Below, one piece after another: positions 1 through 7,232 of a stretch of 32,495 bases of DNA (the first letter of the stretch is position 1; the number at the start of each line of letters is the position of its first letter). Location: contig JAAXWL010000016.1 in NCBI GenBank assembly GCA_013334975.1, positions 4,661 through 37,155 of the forward strand, given 5' to 3'. The position numbers and the translations under genes are program-made. Below the pieces are notes generated by a model. It searched no databases. It saw nothing but the letters and a program-made list of their open reading frames with translations, and had not been told where the DNA came from. Source of the DNA: Chlorobiaceae bacterium. Its GTDB lineage: Bacteria > Bacteroidota > Chlorobiia > Chlorobiales > Chlorobiaceae.

Positions 1-399
1 TTCCGGAGCGATGACCTTGGTAACCGGCGCATCGCTCCAGAGCGATTCGAGGTCATAGAACCGGCGCTCGTCGGGATGGAAAACATGCACAACCACATCG
101 AAGTAATCGATGAGCACCCAGTGCAGCGAGTCGAGCCCTTCGATATGCATCGGACGCTCATCCTCCATCCTGAGTTCATCAACGATATGCTCGGTTATGG
201 CCTTCGCTTTACGCTCCGAGTCGGCTGTGATAATAACAAAAAAATCGGTGACGCTGGACAGGCCCCGCAAATCCAGAATCTTGACATTTTCACCCTTCTT
301 TTCAAGCGACAATTCCGCAACTCTCCTGGCAAGCAGCTCACTCATCGCCACTTCGCGGGCTTCTCGACCTGAAGTGGCTAAAGGTTCCGTAAGGGACAT
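1..399 (-). CDS. rsfS: Ribosomal silencing factor RsfS (YbeB/Iojap family), 3' end outside the window
   Basis: RsfS binds ribosomal protein uL14 on the large subunit and blocks subunit joining, lowering translation when nutrients are short. I read 133 codons on the minus strand without a stop, so the C-terminus lies beyond the left edge. The core is typical of the family: a strand reading [17 protein letters not shown], then [23 protein letters not shown], then the FYDLESLW segment near the end. The ATG at 399 has no clear ribosome binding site. An internal ATG 18 codons later (MSELLARR) is a possible alternative start. The gene follows tsaB on the same strand after a 150-base gap holding a short inverted repeat. 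The family call is secure; the exact start is not. Confidence 0.88.
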   Translation of the reverse strand, partial: MSLTEPLATSGREAREVAMSELLARRVAELSLEKKGENVKILDLRGLSSVTDFFVIITADSERKAKAITEHIVDELRMEDERPMHIEGLDSLHWVLIDYFDVVVHVFHPDERRFYDLESLWSDAPVTKVIAPE

Positions 400-431
400 A
401 GGTATCCGTTTTGATAATGAATAATCCTTCA

Positions 432-450
432 CGCGGGATGCATTCCCGCG
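432..450. repeat. Short inverted repeat between tsaB and rsfS
   Basis: A 7-bp stem (CGCGGGA / TCCCGCG) encloses a five-base loop, TGCAT. It lies in the 150-base gap between the end of tsaB and the start of rsfS. No T-run follows on either strand, so it does not look like a normal intrinsic terminator. It could be an attenuating or processing hairpin ahead of rsfS, or an operator. Nothing in the sequence decides between these. Confidence 0.45.
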
Positions 451-549
451 CCTCAATATAGTAATAATGATCTCTTGAGCACCGTTATTTATCGATGGAA
501 TACCTCTGAGCGAACACACACCAGCCTTATGCGAAGCCACCTCGAACGA

Positions 550-1221
550 TCACGAACGCCCTCCCGGAACGAATGCCTGGCGGTAATCCGGAACCACCCC
601 GGCCAGAGTCTCGCCAAAGCCTCCTGTAAGCGTCTGTCGAGCAGGCTCAATCAGAGATGAAGCGCTGAACCATGAGGCTTCGATGCAGCAGGGTGCAAGC
701 TGAAGCTCCGCGGCTGCAAGTTCAGCGATCGAGCGCCCTGCAATAACCAGAGGAGCGCCAAAGGAGAGCAAGCGAGAGACAAGGGAGGCAACCAGAGCGC
801 GGGAGCTTTCGATTTCAGTCAGACAATCTCCCTCTCGCTTGCAGATTAAATAGAAATATTCGCCGACCCTCGAAGGAATTACCGTAACGATCCGGGAAGC
901 TCCGTGATGCTCCATCGCCATCCGTGCCATGACCTGCAAGGTTGGCAACGGAACGAGCGGGCAGCCGGCGCCATACGCAATACCTTTGGCTACCGACATG
1001 CCGATACGCAGAGCCGTAAAAGAGCCTGGTCCTGATGAAACCGCGATCCCGTCGAGTCCGGAGGGCTGCACCCCTGCCTCATCCATGACCTTGCTAACCA
1101 GAGGCACCATCGCCTCGGCGGTTTTTTGCCACTCCTCAAGACGTCGCTCGAACACTCCCTCTGCCGTACTGACCGCGACGCTGGCAAAACCGTGGGTACA
1201 CTCAATGGCAAGAATCTTCAT
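550..1221 (-). CDS. tsaB: tRNA threonylcarbamoyladenosine (t6A) biosynthesis protein TsaB
   Basis: TsaB is the non-catalytic ASKHA-fold partner of TsaD. With TsaE it helps transfer threonylcarbamoyl to A37 of ANN-reading tRNAs in the cytoplasm. The 223-residue product opens with MKILAIECTHG, the family's first beta hairpin, and has the signature SSGPGSFTALRIGMSVAKG near residues 62-80. The length matches the family (about 220-235), and the long C-terminal metal-binding part of TsaD is absent, which separates it from that paralogue. It starts 9 bases after the tsaE stop, so the two are almost certainly co-transcribed and probably co-translated. TsaB and TsaE act in one complex, which fits this arrangement. 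Confidence 0.93.
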   Translation of the reverse strand: MKILAIECTHGFASVAVSTAEGVFERRLEEWQKTAEAMVPLVSKVMDEAGVQPSGLDGIAVSSGPGSFTALRIGMSVAKGIAYGAGCPLVPLPTLQVMARMAMEHHGASRIVTVIPSRVGEYFYLICKREGDCLTEIESSRALVASLVSRLLSFGAPLVIAGRSIAELAAAELQLAPCCIEASWFSASSLIEPARQTLTGGFGETLAGVVPDYRQAFVPGGRS

Positions 1222-1230
1222 GAAAGCGGT

Positions 1231-1659
1231 TCAGTTAATAACGATTTTTCGGACTCCTTCGCCTGCGATGACCAGATCGACCCTGCGGGTATAGCGCAGG
1301 GCAAGCGAGTCAAATCGCTCACCCCACTCGACAACCGACAGAAAAGGCCCCGAAAGATAGTCGTCGAATCCCGCCGCGTTAAGCTCCTTTTCGGTCTTGA
1401 GACGATACAGATCGAAATGATGCACTTCAAACGGCTGACCCCGCAACCACCCCTCATAAATATTCATGAGAGAAAAAGTGGGGCTTGAAAGCTGCTCCTC
1501 ACAACTGAACACCTCGGCAATCCCCCGCATGAATTCGGTCTTGCCAGCCCCGAGCTGACCGCTCATGCAGACCACATCCCCCGGCCCCAGCCCGGAGGCG
1601 AACCTCCGGGCATAGTCGCGGGTCTGTTCGGCAGATGCCGAAAGGAACTCTCCCCTCAT
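1231..1659 (-). CDS. tsaE: tRNA t6A biosynthesis ATPase TsaE
   Basis: TsaE is the P-loop ATPase that regulates and recycles the TsaB-TsaD complex in t6A synthesis. The 142-residue protein carries a Walker A motif, GQLGAGKT, at residues 34-41. It also has the family's downstream pieces: [20 protein letters not shown] and VVEWGERF. The length is normal for the family. Its ATG overlaps the stop of the DUF1015 gene by four bases (ATGA), indicating translational coupling, and tsaB follows after 9 bases. No disruption is visible. Confidence 0.94.
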   Translation of the reverse strand: MRGEFLSASAEQTRDYARRFASGLGPGDVVCMSGQLGAGKTEFMRGIAEVFSCEEQLSSPTFSLMNIYEGWLRGQPFEVHHFDLYRLKTEKELNAAGFDDYLSGPFLSVVEWGERFDSLALRYTRRVDLVIAGEGVRKIVIN

Positions 1660-2939
1660 GAATCAGCCTCCAGCGAGCGAAAAACCATACCGGTCATGAC
1701 CTTCGGGTAGAACCATGTCGATTTCTGTGGCATAACCTCTCCGGACGCAGCAACCGCAACCACCTGGCCCACCTCGGTCGGCTTCATCACAATCCCCAGT
1801 TGGGCGCTACCGCTGGCAACGGCATCGAACACCTCTTTCTCGTTCTTCACGTAGACCAGATTGCTCTCCTTCCGGGTCGCCTCGTCGGTGATACCAAGAA
1901 TCTGGCTGAACACAAGGTCGTGCAGCAGTACGACCCCGAGCTGTTGCATGACCTCAGGCACCGGCCTGGAAAGGGCTTCTGCAGGCTTACAGTCGAGCGT
2001 CATGGCAAAGGTCTTGCCTGGCAGAACGATCCCGTAAGCAAGACACTTCGAACATCCCGCAAGAAACTCATCGAGCGCTTTGCGACCCGGCAGCTCCCAG
2101 ACGGTAAAGTGCCGGTCAAGCTTCGTTATGAAACACTCAGGATCGAATGACGGCAGCTTGTGCACCAGCCGGTGAATCGGCTGCACAAGCAGGCCTTCAT
2201 CGTGGATGTTGGTCAGATAGGCCAGGATGAAATTGAAGGCTTCATTTCCCGTATGCTCTGGATGTGCAGCGGCACACTCGTTCCGGTAAGCAACACCGGT
2301 CTCGTACCGGTGGTGACCATCGGCGATGTAGACCTTGCGCTCCGCCAGCACCGACTGGACAAGGTTCACAAGGGAGGGCTCGGTGATGCGCCACAACCTG
2401 TTCTGCACCCCCTGGAACGTGGCCTCGATCAAAGGCTCGTTCGAGCGGCAGAATTCGCTGATCGCCGCATCGGCCATCATTGATTCATCGGCGTAAAGAC
2501 CAAAAATGCTGCTGAGATTCGCAGCGGTTTTTCTGAACATATTCAATCGGTCAGCTTTCGGCCCCGAAAGGGTTCGCTCGTGAGGAAGCACCTGCTGTTC
2601 TGCGAAATCGTAGAGCCGAAGCGCTGCAAAAAAACCGTTTCTGGTATGCTCTTTGCCCGTTTCATCCGTAAACGTCTGAGAGCAGGGATAGAGCGCCGGA
2701 GTGCTCTCTTCCGTCAGAACTCCGGAAGCAAGCCAATCGTGAAGTCTCCCTGCCGCTGCCGAATAGGGATCAGCCTCTGTGGGCAGCTCCATCCTGACAG
2801 CATTGTACGGAGAAAGATCATAGAGCTCCTGCTGCAGTGCCGGAGAAATGGCATCATAAGGTGGACAAATCAGCTTTGCGGCATCCCCTGCAACAGCGGA
2901 AGTATAGACAATGCCCTTGAAAGGCGCAATTTGAGGCAT
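1656..2939 (-). CDS. DUF1015 family protein, function unproven
   Basis: This 427-residue protein belongs to the DUF1015 family, recognised from the N-terminal [20 protein letters not shown], the CPPYDAISP segment, and the central [12 protein letters not shown] motif. The polar, conserved HHR motif suggests an active or ligand-binding site. Members are cytoplasmic and widespread; structural relationship to the ParB/sulfiredoxin/serine-kinase superfamily has been proposed, but I would not assign a reaction from sequence alone. There is no signal peptide or membrane segment. It starts 4 bases after the scpA stop, and its own stop overlaps the tsaE start, so it sits in the middle of a translationally coupled minus-strand operon scpA-DUF1015-tsaE-tsaB. 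Confidence 0.85.
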   Translation of the reverse strand: MPQIAPFKGIVYTSAVAGDAAKLICPPYDAISPALQQELYDLSPYNAVRMELPTEADPYSAAAGRLHDWLASGVLTEESTPALYPCSQTFTDETGKEHTRNGFFAALRLYDFAEQQVLPHERTLSGPKADRLNMFRKTAANLSSIFGLYADESMMADAAISEFCRSNEPLIEATFQGVQNRLWRITEPSLVNLVQSVLAERKVYIADGHHRYETGVAYRNECAAAHPEHTGNEAFNFILAYLTNIHDEGLLVQPIHRLVHKLPSFDPECFITKLDRHFTVWELPGRKALDEFLAGCSKCLAYGIVLPGKTFAMTLDCKPAEALSRPVPEVMQQLGVVLLHDLVFSQILGITDEATRKESNLVYVKNEKEVFDAVASGSAQLGIVMKPTEVGQVVAVAASGEVMPQKSTWFYPKVMTGMVFRSLEADS

Positions 2940-2943
2940 AAAC

Positions 2944-3690
2944 TTATGAAATTAAAAGGTTAATCGGCATGGGATCCCTTTGTGAAATCCAGAAATCGTT
3001 GACACCCTCCTTGACGATGACGGAGATTTTACTGTTACGGCAAAGTTCGAGAACGGCCAGAAACGTCACCACAAGCACGATCGACTCGCGGATCTCATCA
3101 AACAGGGAGGTGAAGGAGATCTGCACCCGCTCACCAAGCCGCGCCATGATCATGGCGCTCTGCTCTTCGACGGTTACCGGAGCATCGGTCACGTTCTGGG
3201 TGCGAACCCTGGGTATATGCTCGATCACCGATTGCCAGGCAAGCATGAGATGATAAAGAGTCGGTCGGTTAACCGGCTCGTCCATTTCGTCGATGACCGC
3301 AGCCTCCAGCTCCTCGAAAAGCCCACGGGGAAACATCCTCTCCCGGGAAAGCGACAACGCTGCAAGCTCAGAGGAGCCCTCCTTGATTCTTTTATACTCA
3401 AGCAAGCGCTGAACCAACTCGGTTCTCGGATCAAATTCCCCCTCTTCGCCCGACTCGCCATCCTGACGGGGAAGAAGCATCCTTGCCTTGATACTCATGA
3501 GCATGGAAGCCATGTAGATGAATTCGGCGGCAACTTCGAGATTCATTCGCTGCATTGCTCTGAGAGAGGCGATGAAATCTCCGGTGATTTTCGAAACGGG
3601 AATATTGAAGATATCAAGCTCATCACGCTTGATAAAAAAAAGCAGAAGGTCAAGGGGGCCTTCGAATTCTTCAAGACTTATGCGAAACAT
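2944..3690 (-). CDS. scpA: Segregation and condensation protein A (ScpA)
   Basis: ScpA is the kleisin subunit that bridges SMC heads and, with ScpB, forms the chromosome-condensing complex. The 248-residue sequence begins with the diagnostic FEGPLDLLLFFIKRDELDIFNIPVSKIT. It continues with the YMASMLMSIKARMLLPR helix (residues about 58-75) and ends in a winged-helix-like C-terminal region (TSLFDEIRESIVLVVTFLAVLEL) that contacts the SMC head. No scpB is in this window. It is the first gene of the tightly packed minus-strand group ending with tsaB, and is divergent from the TPR gene. The ATG at 3690 is preceded by a modest AGGG-type ribosome binding site. Confidence 0.93.
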   Translation of the reverse strand: MFRISLEEFEGPLDLLLFFIKRDELDIFNIPVSKITGDFIASLRAMQRMNLEVAAEFIYMASMLMSIKARMLLPRQDGESGEEGEFDPRTELVQRLLEYKRIKEGSSELAALSLSRERMFPRGLFEELEAAVIDEMDEPVNRPTLYHLMLAWQSVIEHIPRVRTQNVTDAPVTVEEQSAMIMARLGERVQISFTSLFDEIRESIVLVVTFLAVLELCRNSKISVIVKEGVNDFWISQRDPMPINLLIS

Positions 3691-3893
3691 GCAAGCCCTG
3701 TTGATTTCGGTTTGATCGCGGTGAAAAAAAAATCAACCCCGCTTTTGCCCGGCAAAACCGCAGGTTCTTGATTTCATCTTTCAAGGTAGTGACTTTCTGT
3801 TTAATTTTCCGGTTCACGATCGCTATTTTTCTGCTGAAACGTTCAGTTCGCAGCAATACCGCAGCAATCCATTCACCTCCCGTCCCTCATCTC

Positions 3894-4439
3894 ATGAAGC
3901 GTCTTGCGATCACCCTCGTGCTTGCCGTCATGGCGCTTCTCCTGCCGGTCTTACGCTGTCCGGCACAAACCGCCAATGACTCTTTCACTGAAGCCCTGTC
4001 AAAGCACCATTCCGGCGATCTCCGGGAAGCGATCCGCCTGTACAGCAAATCCATTGATCACGACTCGCTCCATGTCATGGCCTACCTGATGCGCGGCGCC
4101 GCCTGGCACAAGCTTCGCCAGTTCGAAAACGCTATCGCCGATTATACGAAGGTGATCGACCTCGGAGATCCCTTGTTCCAGGCCGTCGGCTATTTCAATC
4201 GGGGAGTCGTCAGAAATCTTTCCGGGCAATACCAGGAGGCCATACCCGATTTTTCACTGGCCATCAGCCTTGACAAAAAAATGAGCGCAGCATTCTTTCA
4301 TCGCGGCATTGCGCGTGTCAGGATCGGTGACCAAACCGGAACATTCGATGACCTGAACGAGGCTGCCAGACTTGGCGACCCGGATGCCGAATGCTGGCTC
4401 GACACCACAACCCCCGGTTGGAGAGTGATGAACCGATAA
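3894..4439 (+). CDS. Exported tetratricopeptide repeat protein
   Basis: I chose the ATG at 3894 because it opens a clear Sec signal peptide (MKRLAITLVLAVMALLLPVL) with likely cleavage near residues 24-26. An in-frame ATG at 3768 would bury that signal behind 42 unlikely residues. The 181-residue product then holds about four TPR units. Examples are the FTEALSKHHSGDLREAIRLY unit, the unit with AWHKLRQFENAIADYTKVI, the one with GQYQEAIPDFSLAISLD, and a C-terminal one with DLNEAARLGDPDAECWL. Such repeats mediate protein-protein contacts, here probably in the periplasm or at the outer membrane. The partner is unknown. The gene stands alone, divergent from scpA and convergent with glnB. The cysteine near the cleavage site is not in a good lipobox, so I do not call it a lipoprotein. 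Confidence 0.8.
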   Translation: MKRLAITLVLAVMALLLPVLRCPAQTANDSFTEALSKHHSGDLREAIRLYSKSIDHDSLHVMAYLMRGAAWHKLRQFENAIADYTKVIDLGDPLFQAVGYFNRGVVRNLSGQYQEAIPDFSLAISLDKKMSAAFFHRGIARVRIGDQTGTFDDLNEAARLGDPDAECWLDTTTPGWRVMNR

Positions 4440-4529
4440 AGCGCCTTCCCTTGTCATCACTCCGGATGTACACCACCCGCAGCAACAGAAATCGAGGTCG
4501 GTATGGAACTCAATCGAGATTTCAACTGA

Positions 4530-4635
4530 AATCCGATTTGGATACCGATTTGGATACCGATGGAAGAAAGAAACGAACAGATAAATTGTCCAAATTGGTA
4601 TCGGTATCGGTATCGGTATCGGTATCGAAATCGAG
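4530..4635. repeat. GGTATC hexamer repeat with inverted arm (dispersed family, copy 1)
   Basis: This stretch lies between the convergent TPR and glnB genes. The left arm holds two CGATTTGGATACCGAT-like units (about 4534-4561). The right arm (4590-4629) begins CCAAATTGG and runs through five exact tandem GGTATC hexamers at 4597-4626, then GAAATCGAG. The arms are inverted relative to each other and could fold into a long imperfect hairpin. Two related copies occur in the window, at 13849-13921 and at 32458-32495, both with the same CCAAAT(C/T)GGTATCGGTATCG core. No coding function is apparent. Confidence 0.8.
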
Positions 4636-4644
4636 AAGCTCCGA

Positions 4645-4686
4645 TAAAAAACAGAGCCGCAGGGTTATCACTCCTCTGCGGCTCTT
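4645..4686 (-). terminator. Rho-independent terminator of the amtB-glnB operon
   Basis: A 10-bp perfect stem, AGAGCCGCAG (4653-4662) with CTGCGGCTCT (4676-4685), is followed on the minus strand by GTTTTTTAT. It begins about 38 bases after the glnB stop. The U-tract lies only on the minus-strand side, so it terminates the ammonium operon rather than the TPR gene. Confidence 0.88.
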
Positions 4687-4723
4687 CTGTTGCTTGTGCA
4701 AGACTCCTCTTCAGCAGGCAGGC

Positions 4724-5065
4724 TCAGATGGCGCTGCCTCCGCGTTCGTTGGTTCTGATCCTCACACACTCTTCAAGGGGAGTGATGAAAATCTTGCCGT
4801 CACCGATCTCGCCACTGTCATGCCTTGCGGCCTTGGCAATGGTATCGACCGTTATATTGACGAACTGGTCGTTGACTGCAATATCGAGACGGACTTTCGG
4901 AAGCAGGTTCGGCGCGATTTTCTGTCCGCGGTAGAACTCGATATCTTCCTGACGTCCATGCCCGGCAACCCTCGTCACGGTAATCCTTGTAATATCAGCC
5001 TGGATCAGCGCTTCGCGAACGTGGTCGAGCCGATCTGGCTGTATGATGGCGGTTATCAGTTTCAT
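4724..5065 (-). CDS. glnB: P-II family nitrogen regulatory protein
   Basis: A 113-residue PII signalling protein, expected to be trimeric, to bind ATP/ADP and 2-oxoglutarate, and to control targets such as the adjacent ammonium channel. It starts MKLITAIIQPDRLDHVREAL, has the T-loop region GRQEDIEFYRGQKIAPNLLPKV, and the nucleotide-binding B-loop IGDGKIFI followed by RIRTNERG. The T-loop is one residue shorter than in E. coli GlnB/GlnK. The tyrosine uridylylated there (Tyr51) aligns with Ile50, although the other loop tyrosine (YRG) is kept. Control by GlnD-type uridylylation at the usual site is therefore unlikely. The gene begins 9 bases after amtB and shares its promoter and terminator, the classic GlnK arrangement, so the name glnK would fit equally well. 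Confidence 0.93.
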   Translation of the reverse strand: MKLITAIIQPDRLDHVREALIQADITRITVTRVAGHGRQEDIEFYRGQKIAPNLLPKVRLDIAVNDQFVNITVDTIAKAARHDSGEIGDGKIFITPLEECVRIRTNERGGSAI

Positions 5066-5074
5066 GCTTGATTA

Positions 5075-6406
5075 TTAGTTAGGGTTGATAAGGCCGTATC
5101 CCTGCTCGCCGTGCATGCTGTGGTCGAGACCAGACATCTCATCGTTATCCTTGGCACGAAGACCGATGGTTTTATCGACGATAAAGAGAATAACCAGAGA
5201 AACAGCTGCTGCATAGGCAATGGTAATGCCGACCGCTGTTGCCTGAACGCCAAACTGCTGCCAGACCGTCCAGGTACCGCCAACCTTGGCAGCCGCATCG
5301 GCCATCCAGGATGGACGAATGAAGAACGTGAGGGCCAGCGCCCCGACAATTCCTCCGACACCGTGTATGCCAAAAGCATCGAGGCTGTCGTCGTAACCGA
5401 GTTTGCTCTTCAGCATAATGGCAAGATAGCAAAAAACGGCGGCTATGGCGCCGAGGGCAAACGCACCCGTTGGAGGCACCACACCGGCAGCAGGTGTAAT
5501 TGCCACCAGACCGGCAAGAATACCCGAAGCCAGACCGAGACTGGTCGCCTTTCCGTGCTGCACAAGCTCGATGACCAGCCAGGTGAAGGCGCCTGCAGCA
5601 GCAGCCATCTGGGTAACCGTAAGGGCACGCGCCGTGGCAAGATTACTGGCGATAGCGCTGCCAGCGTTGAACCCAAACCATCCAACCCAGAGCAGACCTG
5701 CGCCCATAAGCGTCATGACCAGATTGTTCGGCGACATGACGTTTCTGGGGTAACCCCTGCGAGCGCCAAGGTACAGCGCTGCAACAAGACCGGTCACACC
5801 CGAAGAGATATGAACCACCGTACCTCCGGCGAAATCGATAGCACCCATAGCGCCCAGGTTGAACAGGAAGCCGTCACCAGCCCACACCCAATGGCAGATC
5901 GGGCTGTAGACCAGAATGCTCCAGAGAGCGATAAAGGCGAGATAGCCCTTGAAATTCACCCTTTCAGCAAAGGCGCCCGCGATCAGGGCTGGAGTGATGA
6001 TAGCGAACTTGCCCTGAAACATGGCAAAAACATATTCGGGAATCTGTGTAGACATGATCGTATCATCAATGCCCTGAAGCATGAAATATTTCGAATCCCA
6101 TCCCACAAATCCACCGAGAATGCCGGGCCCGAAACTGAGTGCATAACCGACCATCGGCCAAAGAACACCAATAACGACCATTGCACCAAAACTGTGCATC
6201 ATGGTGCCAATGACGTTTTTGGTCCTTACCAGACCACCATAGAACATTCCCAAACCGGGCACCATCAGCAGAACAAGCGCTGTCGAGGTCAGCATCCACG
6301 AGGTGGTGCCGGTATCGGTAACTACCGGCTCAGCCGTCCACCCGGTAGTGTGGGCCATCATCACTGCAAAAAAAAGCAGCAATGCCGCACTGATTTTTTT
6401 CCCCAT
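5075..6406 (-). CDS. amtB: Ammonium transporter AmtB
   Basis: AmtB is the trimeric inner-membrane channel for ammonium uptake. The 443-residue product has a signal peptide (about 1-25, ending TGWTA) and eleven predicted membrane helices. The structural aspartate is at 191 in DFAGGTVVH. The twin histidines of the pore are H199 in that motif and H348 in FGIHGVGG. Length and motifs are normal for the family. The ATG at 6406 has an AAAGG ribosome binding site only two bases upstream, which is unusually close, but no better start keeps the signal peptide. It heads the operon with the PII gene and is transcribed from a good sigma-70-type promoter at 6461-6489. I found no sigma-54 site there. Confidence 0.96.
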   Translation of the reverse strand: MGKKISAALLLFFAVMMAHTTGWTAEPVVTDTGTTSWMLTSTALVLLMVPGLGMFYGGLVRTKNVIGTMMHSFGAMVVIGVLWPMVGYALSFGPGILGGFVGWDSKYFMLQGIDDTIMSTQIPEYVFAMFQGKFAIITPALIAGAFAERVNFKGYLAFIALWSILVYSPICHWVWAGDGFLFNLGAMGAIDFAGGTVVHISSGVTGLVAALYLGARRGYPRNVMSPNNLVMTLMGAGLLWVGWFGFNAGSAIASNLATARALTVTQMAAAAGAFTWLVIELVQHGKATSLGLASGILAGLVAITPAAGVVPPTGAFALGAIAAVFCYLAIMLKSKLGYDDSLDAFGIHGVGGIVGALALTFFIRPSWMADAAAKVGGTWTVWQQFGVQATAVGITIAYAAAVSLVILFIVDKTIGLRAKDNDEMSGLDHSMHGEQGYGLINPN

Positions 6407-6460
6407 AACCTTTCTGTTTAATTGTTGTTGCGTTCCTTAATTATTTATGATCACACCCTT

Positions 6461-6489
6461 ATTATAGTTAAAATTTTAAGCACAAACAA
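6461..6489 (-). promoter_or_regulatory. Predicted sigma-70 promoter of amtB-glnB
   Basis: On the minus strand, TTGTTT (6489-6484) and a perfect TATAAT (6466-6461) are separated by 17 bases. This would start transcription near 6454 and give a leader of about 48 nt. It is a pattern-based call without experimental support. Confidence 0.6.
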
Positions 6490-6591
6490 GCTTTATAGCC
6501 TTTTTTCTTACGAAACAGTAGAATCCTGACAGAATAAAAATGACATACAGGAAACTTTTGTACTCAAAAAAGAGCGCAAAGGGAGGGAAAG

Positions 6592-6717
6592 ATGGCCGAA
6601 AGTATTGAATTAGCAGCAAGAAACCGTTCATCAGAAAACGACCATCAAAGGCAAAATCATCATGCCCTTCTTCTGACTTTCAGTGCGTTTTTCTTTTTGA
6701 AAACAACTGTTTATTAA
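6592..6717 (+). CDS. Possible 41-residue small protein with a strong ribosome binding site
   Basis: The ATG at 6592 is preceded by GGGAGGG with five-base spacing, one of the better Shine-Dalgarno sequences in the window. The 41-residue reading frame starts MAESIELAARNRSSEN. It has a polar, His/Gln-rich first half (DHQRQNHH) and a short hydrophobic C-terminal stretch rich in Leu and Phe, ending TTVY. I do not recognise it. The hydrophobic part is only about 12 residues, too short for a firm membrane call. It lies in the 430-base gap between the divergent amtB and RRM genes and overlaps the -35 region of the predicted RRM promoter, so it may be chance. Confidence 0.25.
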   Translation: MAESIELAARNRSSENDHQRQNHHALLLTFSAFFFLKTTVY

Positions 6718-6726
6718 GGTAAATTG
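6697..6726 (+). promoter_or_regulatory. Predicted promoter of the RRM protein gene
   Basis: TTGAAA (6697-6702) is followed after 18 bases by TAAATT (6721-6726), a plausible sigma-70 pair. It would give a leader of roughly 105 nt ahead of the RRM gene. Confidence 0.4.
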
Positions 6727-6759
6727 CACATTAATTAATTAGCCAGTGGTTGGCTGATC

Positions 6760-6797
6760 GCTATCGGTGTGATGGGTGCTTTGGTTATACCGTAGCG
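6760..6797 (+). promoter_or_regulatory. Hairpin in the 5' leader of the RRM protein gene
   Basis: CGCTATCGGT (6760-6769) pairs with ACCGTAGCG (6789-6797) through nine base pairs with one bulged T. It lies about 40 bases before the RRM start codon, which has no recognisable Shine-Dalgarno sequence. A structured leader fits post-transcriptional or temperature-dependent control, but this is inference. Confidence 0.4.
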
Positions 6798-6837
6798 GTT
6801 CTTCTCTATCGAAGCACATGTTCACTACCGTCCTACA

Positions 6838-7110
6838 ATGAATATTTACATTGGCAATCTGCCGTACAGCGTTACGGAAGAAGATTTACGCAATGCGTTC
6901 TCTCAGTTTGGTCAGGTGCACAGCGCCAACATCATTTCCGATAAATTTTCAAGCCGTTCCAAAGGTTTCGGATTTGTCGATATGCCAATCGACGACGAGG
7001 CTCGCAAAGCTATCGATGCCATGAACGACCAGCCCTTCAAAGGTCGTACCATAAAAGTCAACGAAGCAAGACCCCGCGAAGAAAGACCCATGAGAAGGGA
7101 GCGCTACTGA
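6838..7110 (+). CDS. Single-RRM RNA-binding protein
   Basis: A 90-residue protein that is almost entirely one RNA recognition motif. RNP2 is IYIGNL at residues 3-8 and RNP1 is KGFGFVDM at 42-49, with the aromatic residues that stack on RNA in place. A short basic tail (ARPREERPMRRERY) follows. It resembles the small cold- or stress-responsive Rbp proteins of cyanobacteria and other bacteria, which bind single-stranded RNA in the cytoplasm. Its targets here are unknown. The start has no clear ribosome binding site and follows a leader with a hairpin. It is monocistronic, ending at a strong bidirectional terminator. Confidence 0.92.
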   Translation: MNIYIGNLPYSVTEEDLRNAFSQFGQVHSANIISDKFSSRSKGFGFVDMPIDDEARKAIDAMNDQPFKGRTIKVNEARPREERPMRRERY

Positions 7111-7141
7111 AACAACAGGCTGCTCCTGCCGCGAGATAAGG

Positions 7142-7187
7142 AAAAAAAAGGTGGGCAGGTTTATGAAACCTGACCCGCTTTTTTTTT
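7142..7187. terminator. Bidirectional Rho-independent terminator
   Basis: A 10-bp stem with one bulged A (arms 7153-7162 and 7166-7176, three-base loop) is flanked by eight A's on the left (7142-7149) and nine T's on the right (7179-7187). Each strand therefore has a proper U-tract. It serves both the RRM gene (plus) and the SDR epimerase gene (minus), which converge here. Confidence 0.92.
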
Positions 7188-7232
7188 CATGGAAACGGCG
7201 TGATGGTTCACCGTGCCGAGTGGAAAAACTGC

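Noticed and set aside
4597-4626. Tandem hexamers considered as a CRISPR array or VNTR-coded protein
   Set aside because: The units are 6 bases without spacers, unlike CRISPR, and the frames through them (VSVS or YRYR) have no proper gene signals.
5111-6421. Long plus-strand reading frame (436 codons) opposite amtB
   Set aside because: Low-complexity, polar sequence rich in His, Arg, Asn and Gly with no family resemblance; amtB on the minus strand is unmistakable with signal peptide and twin histidines.
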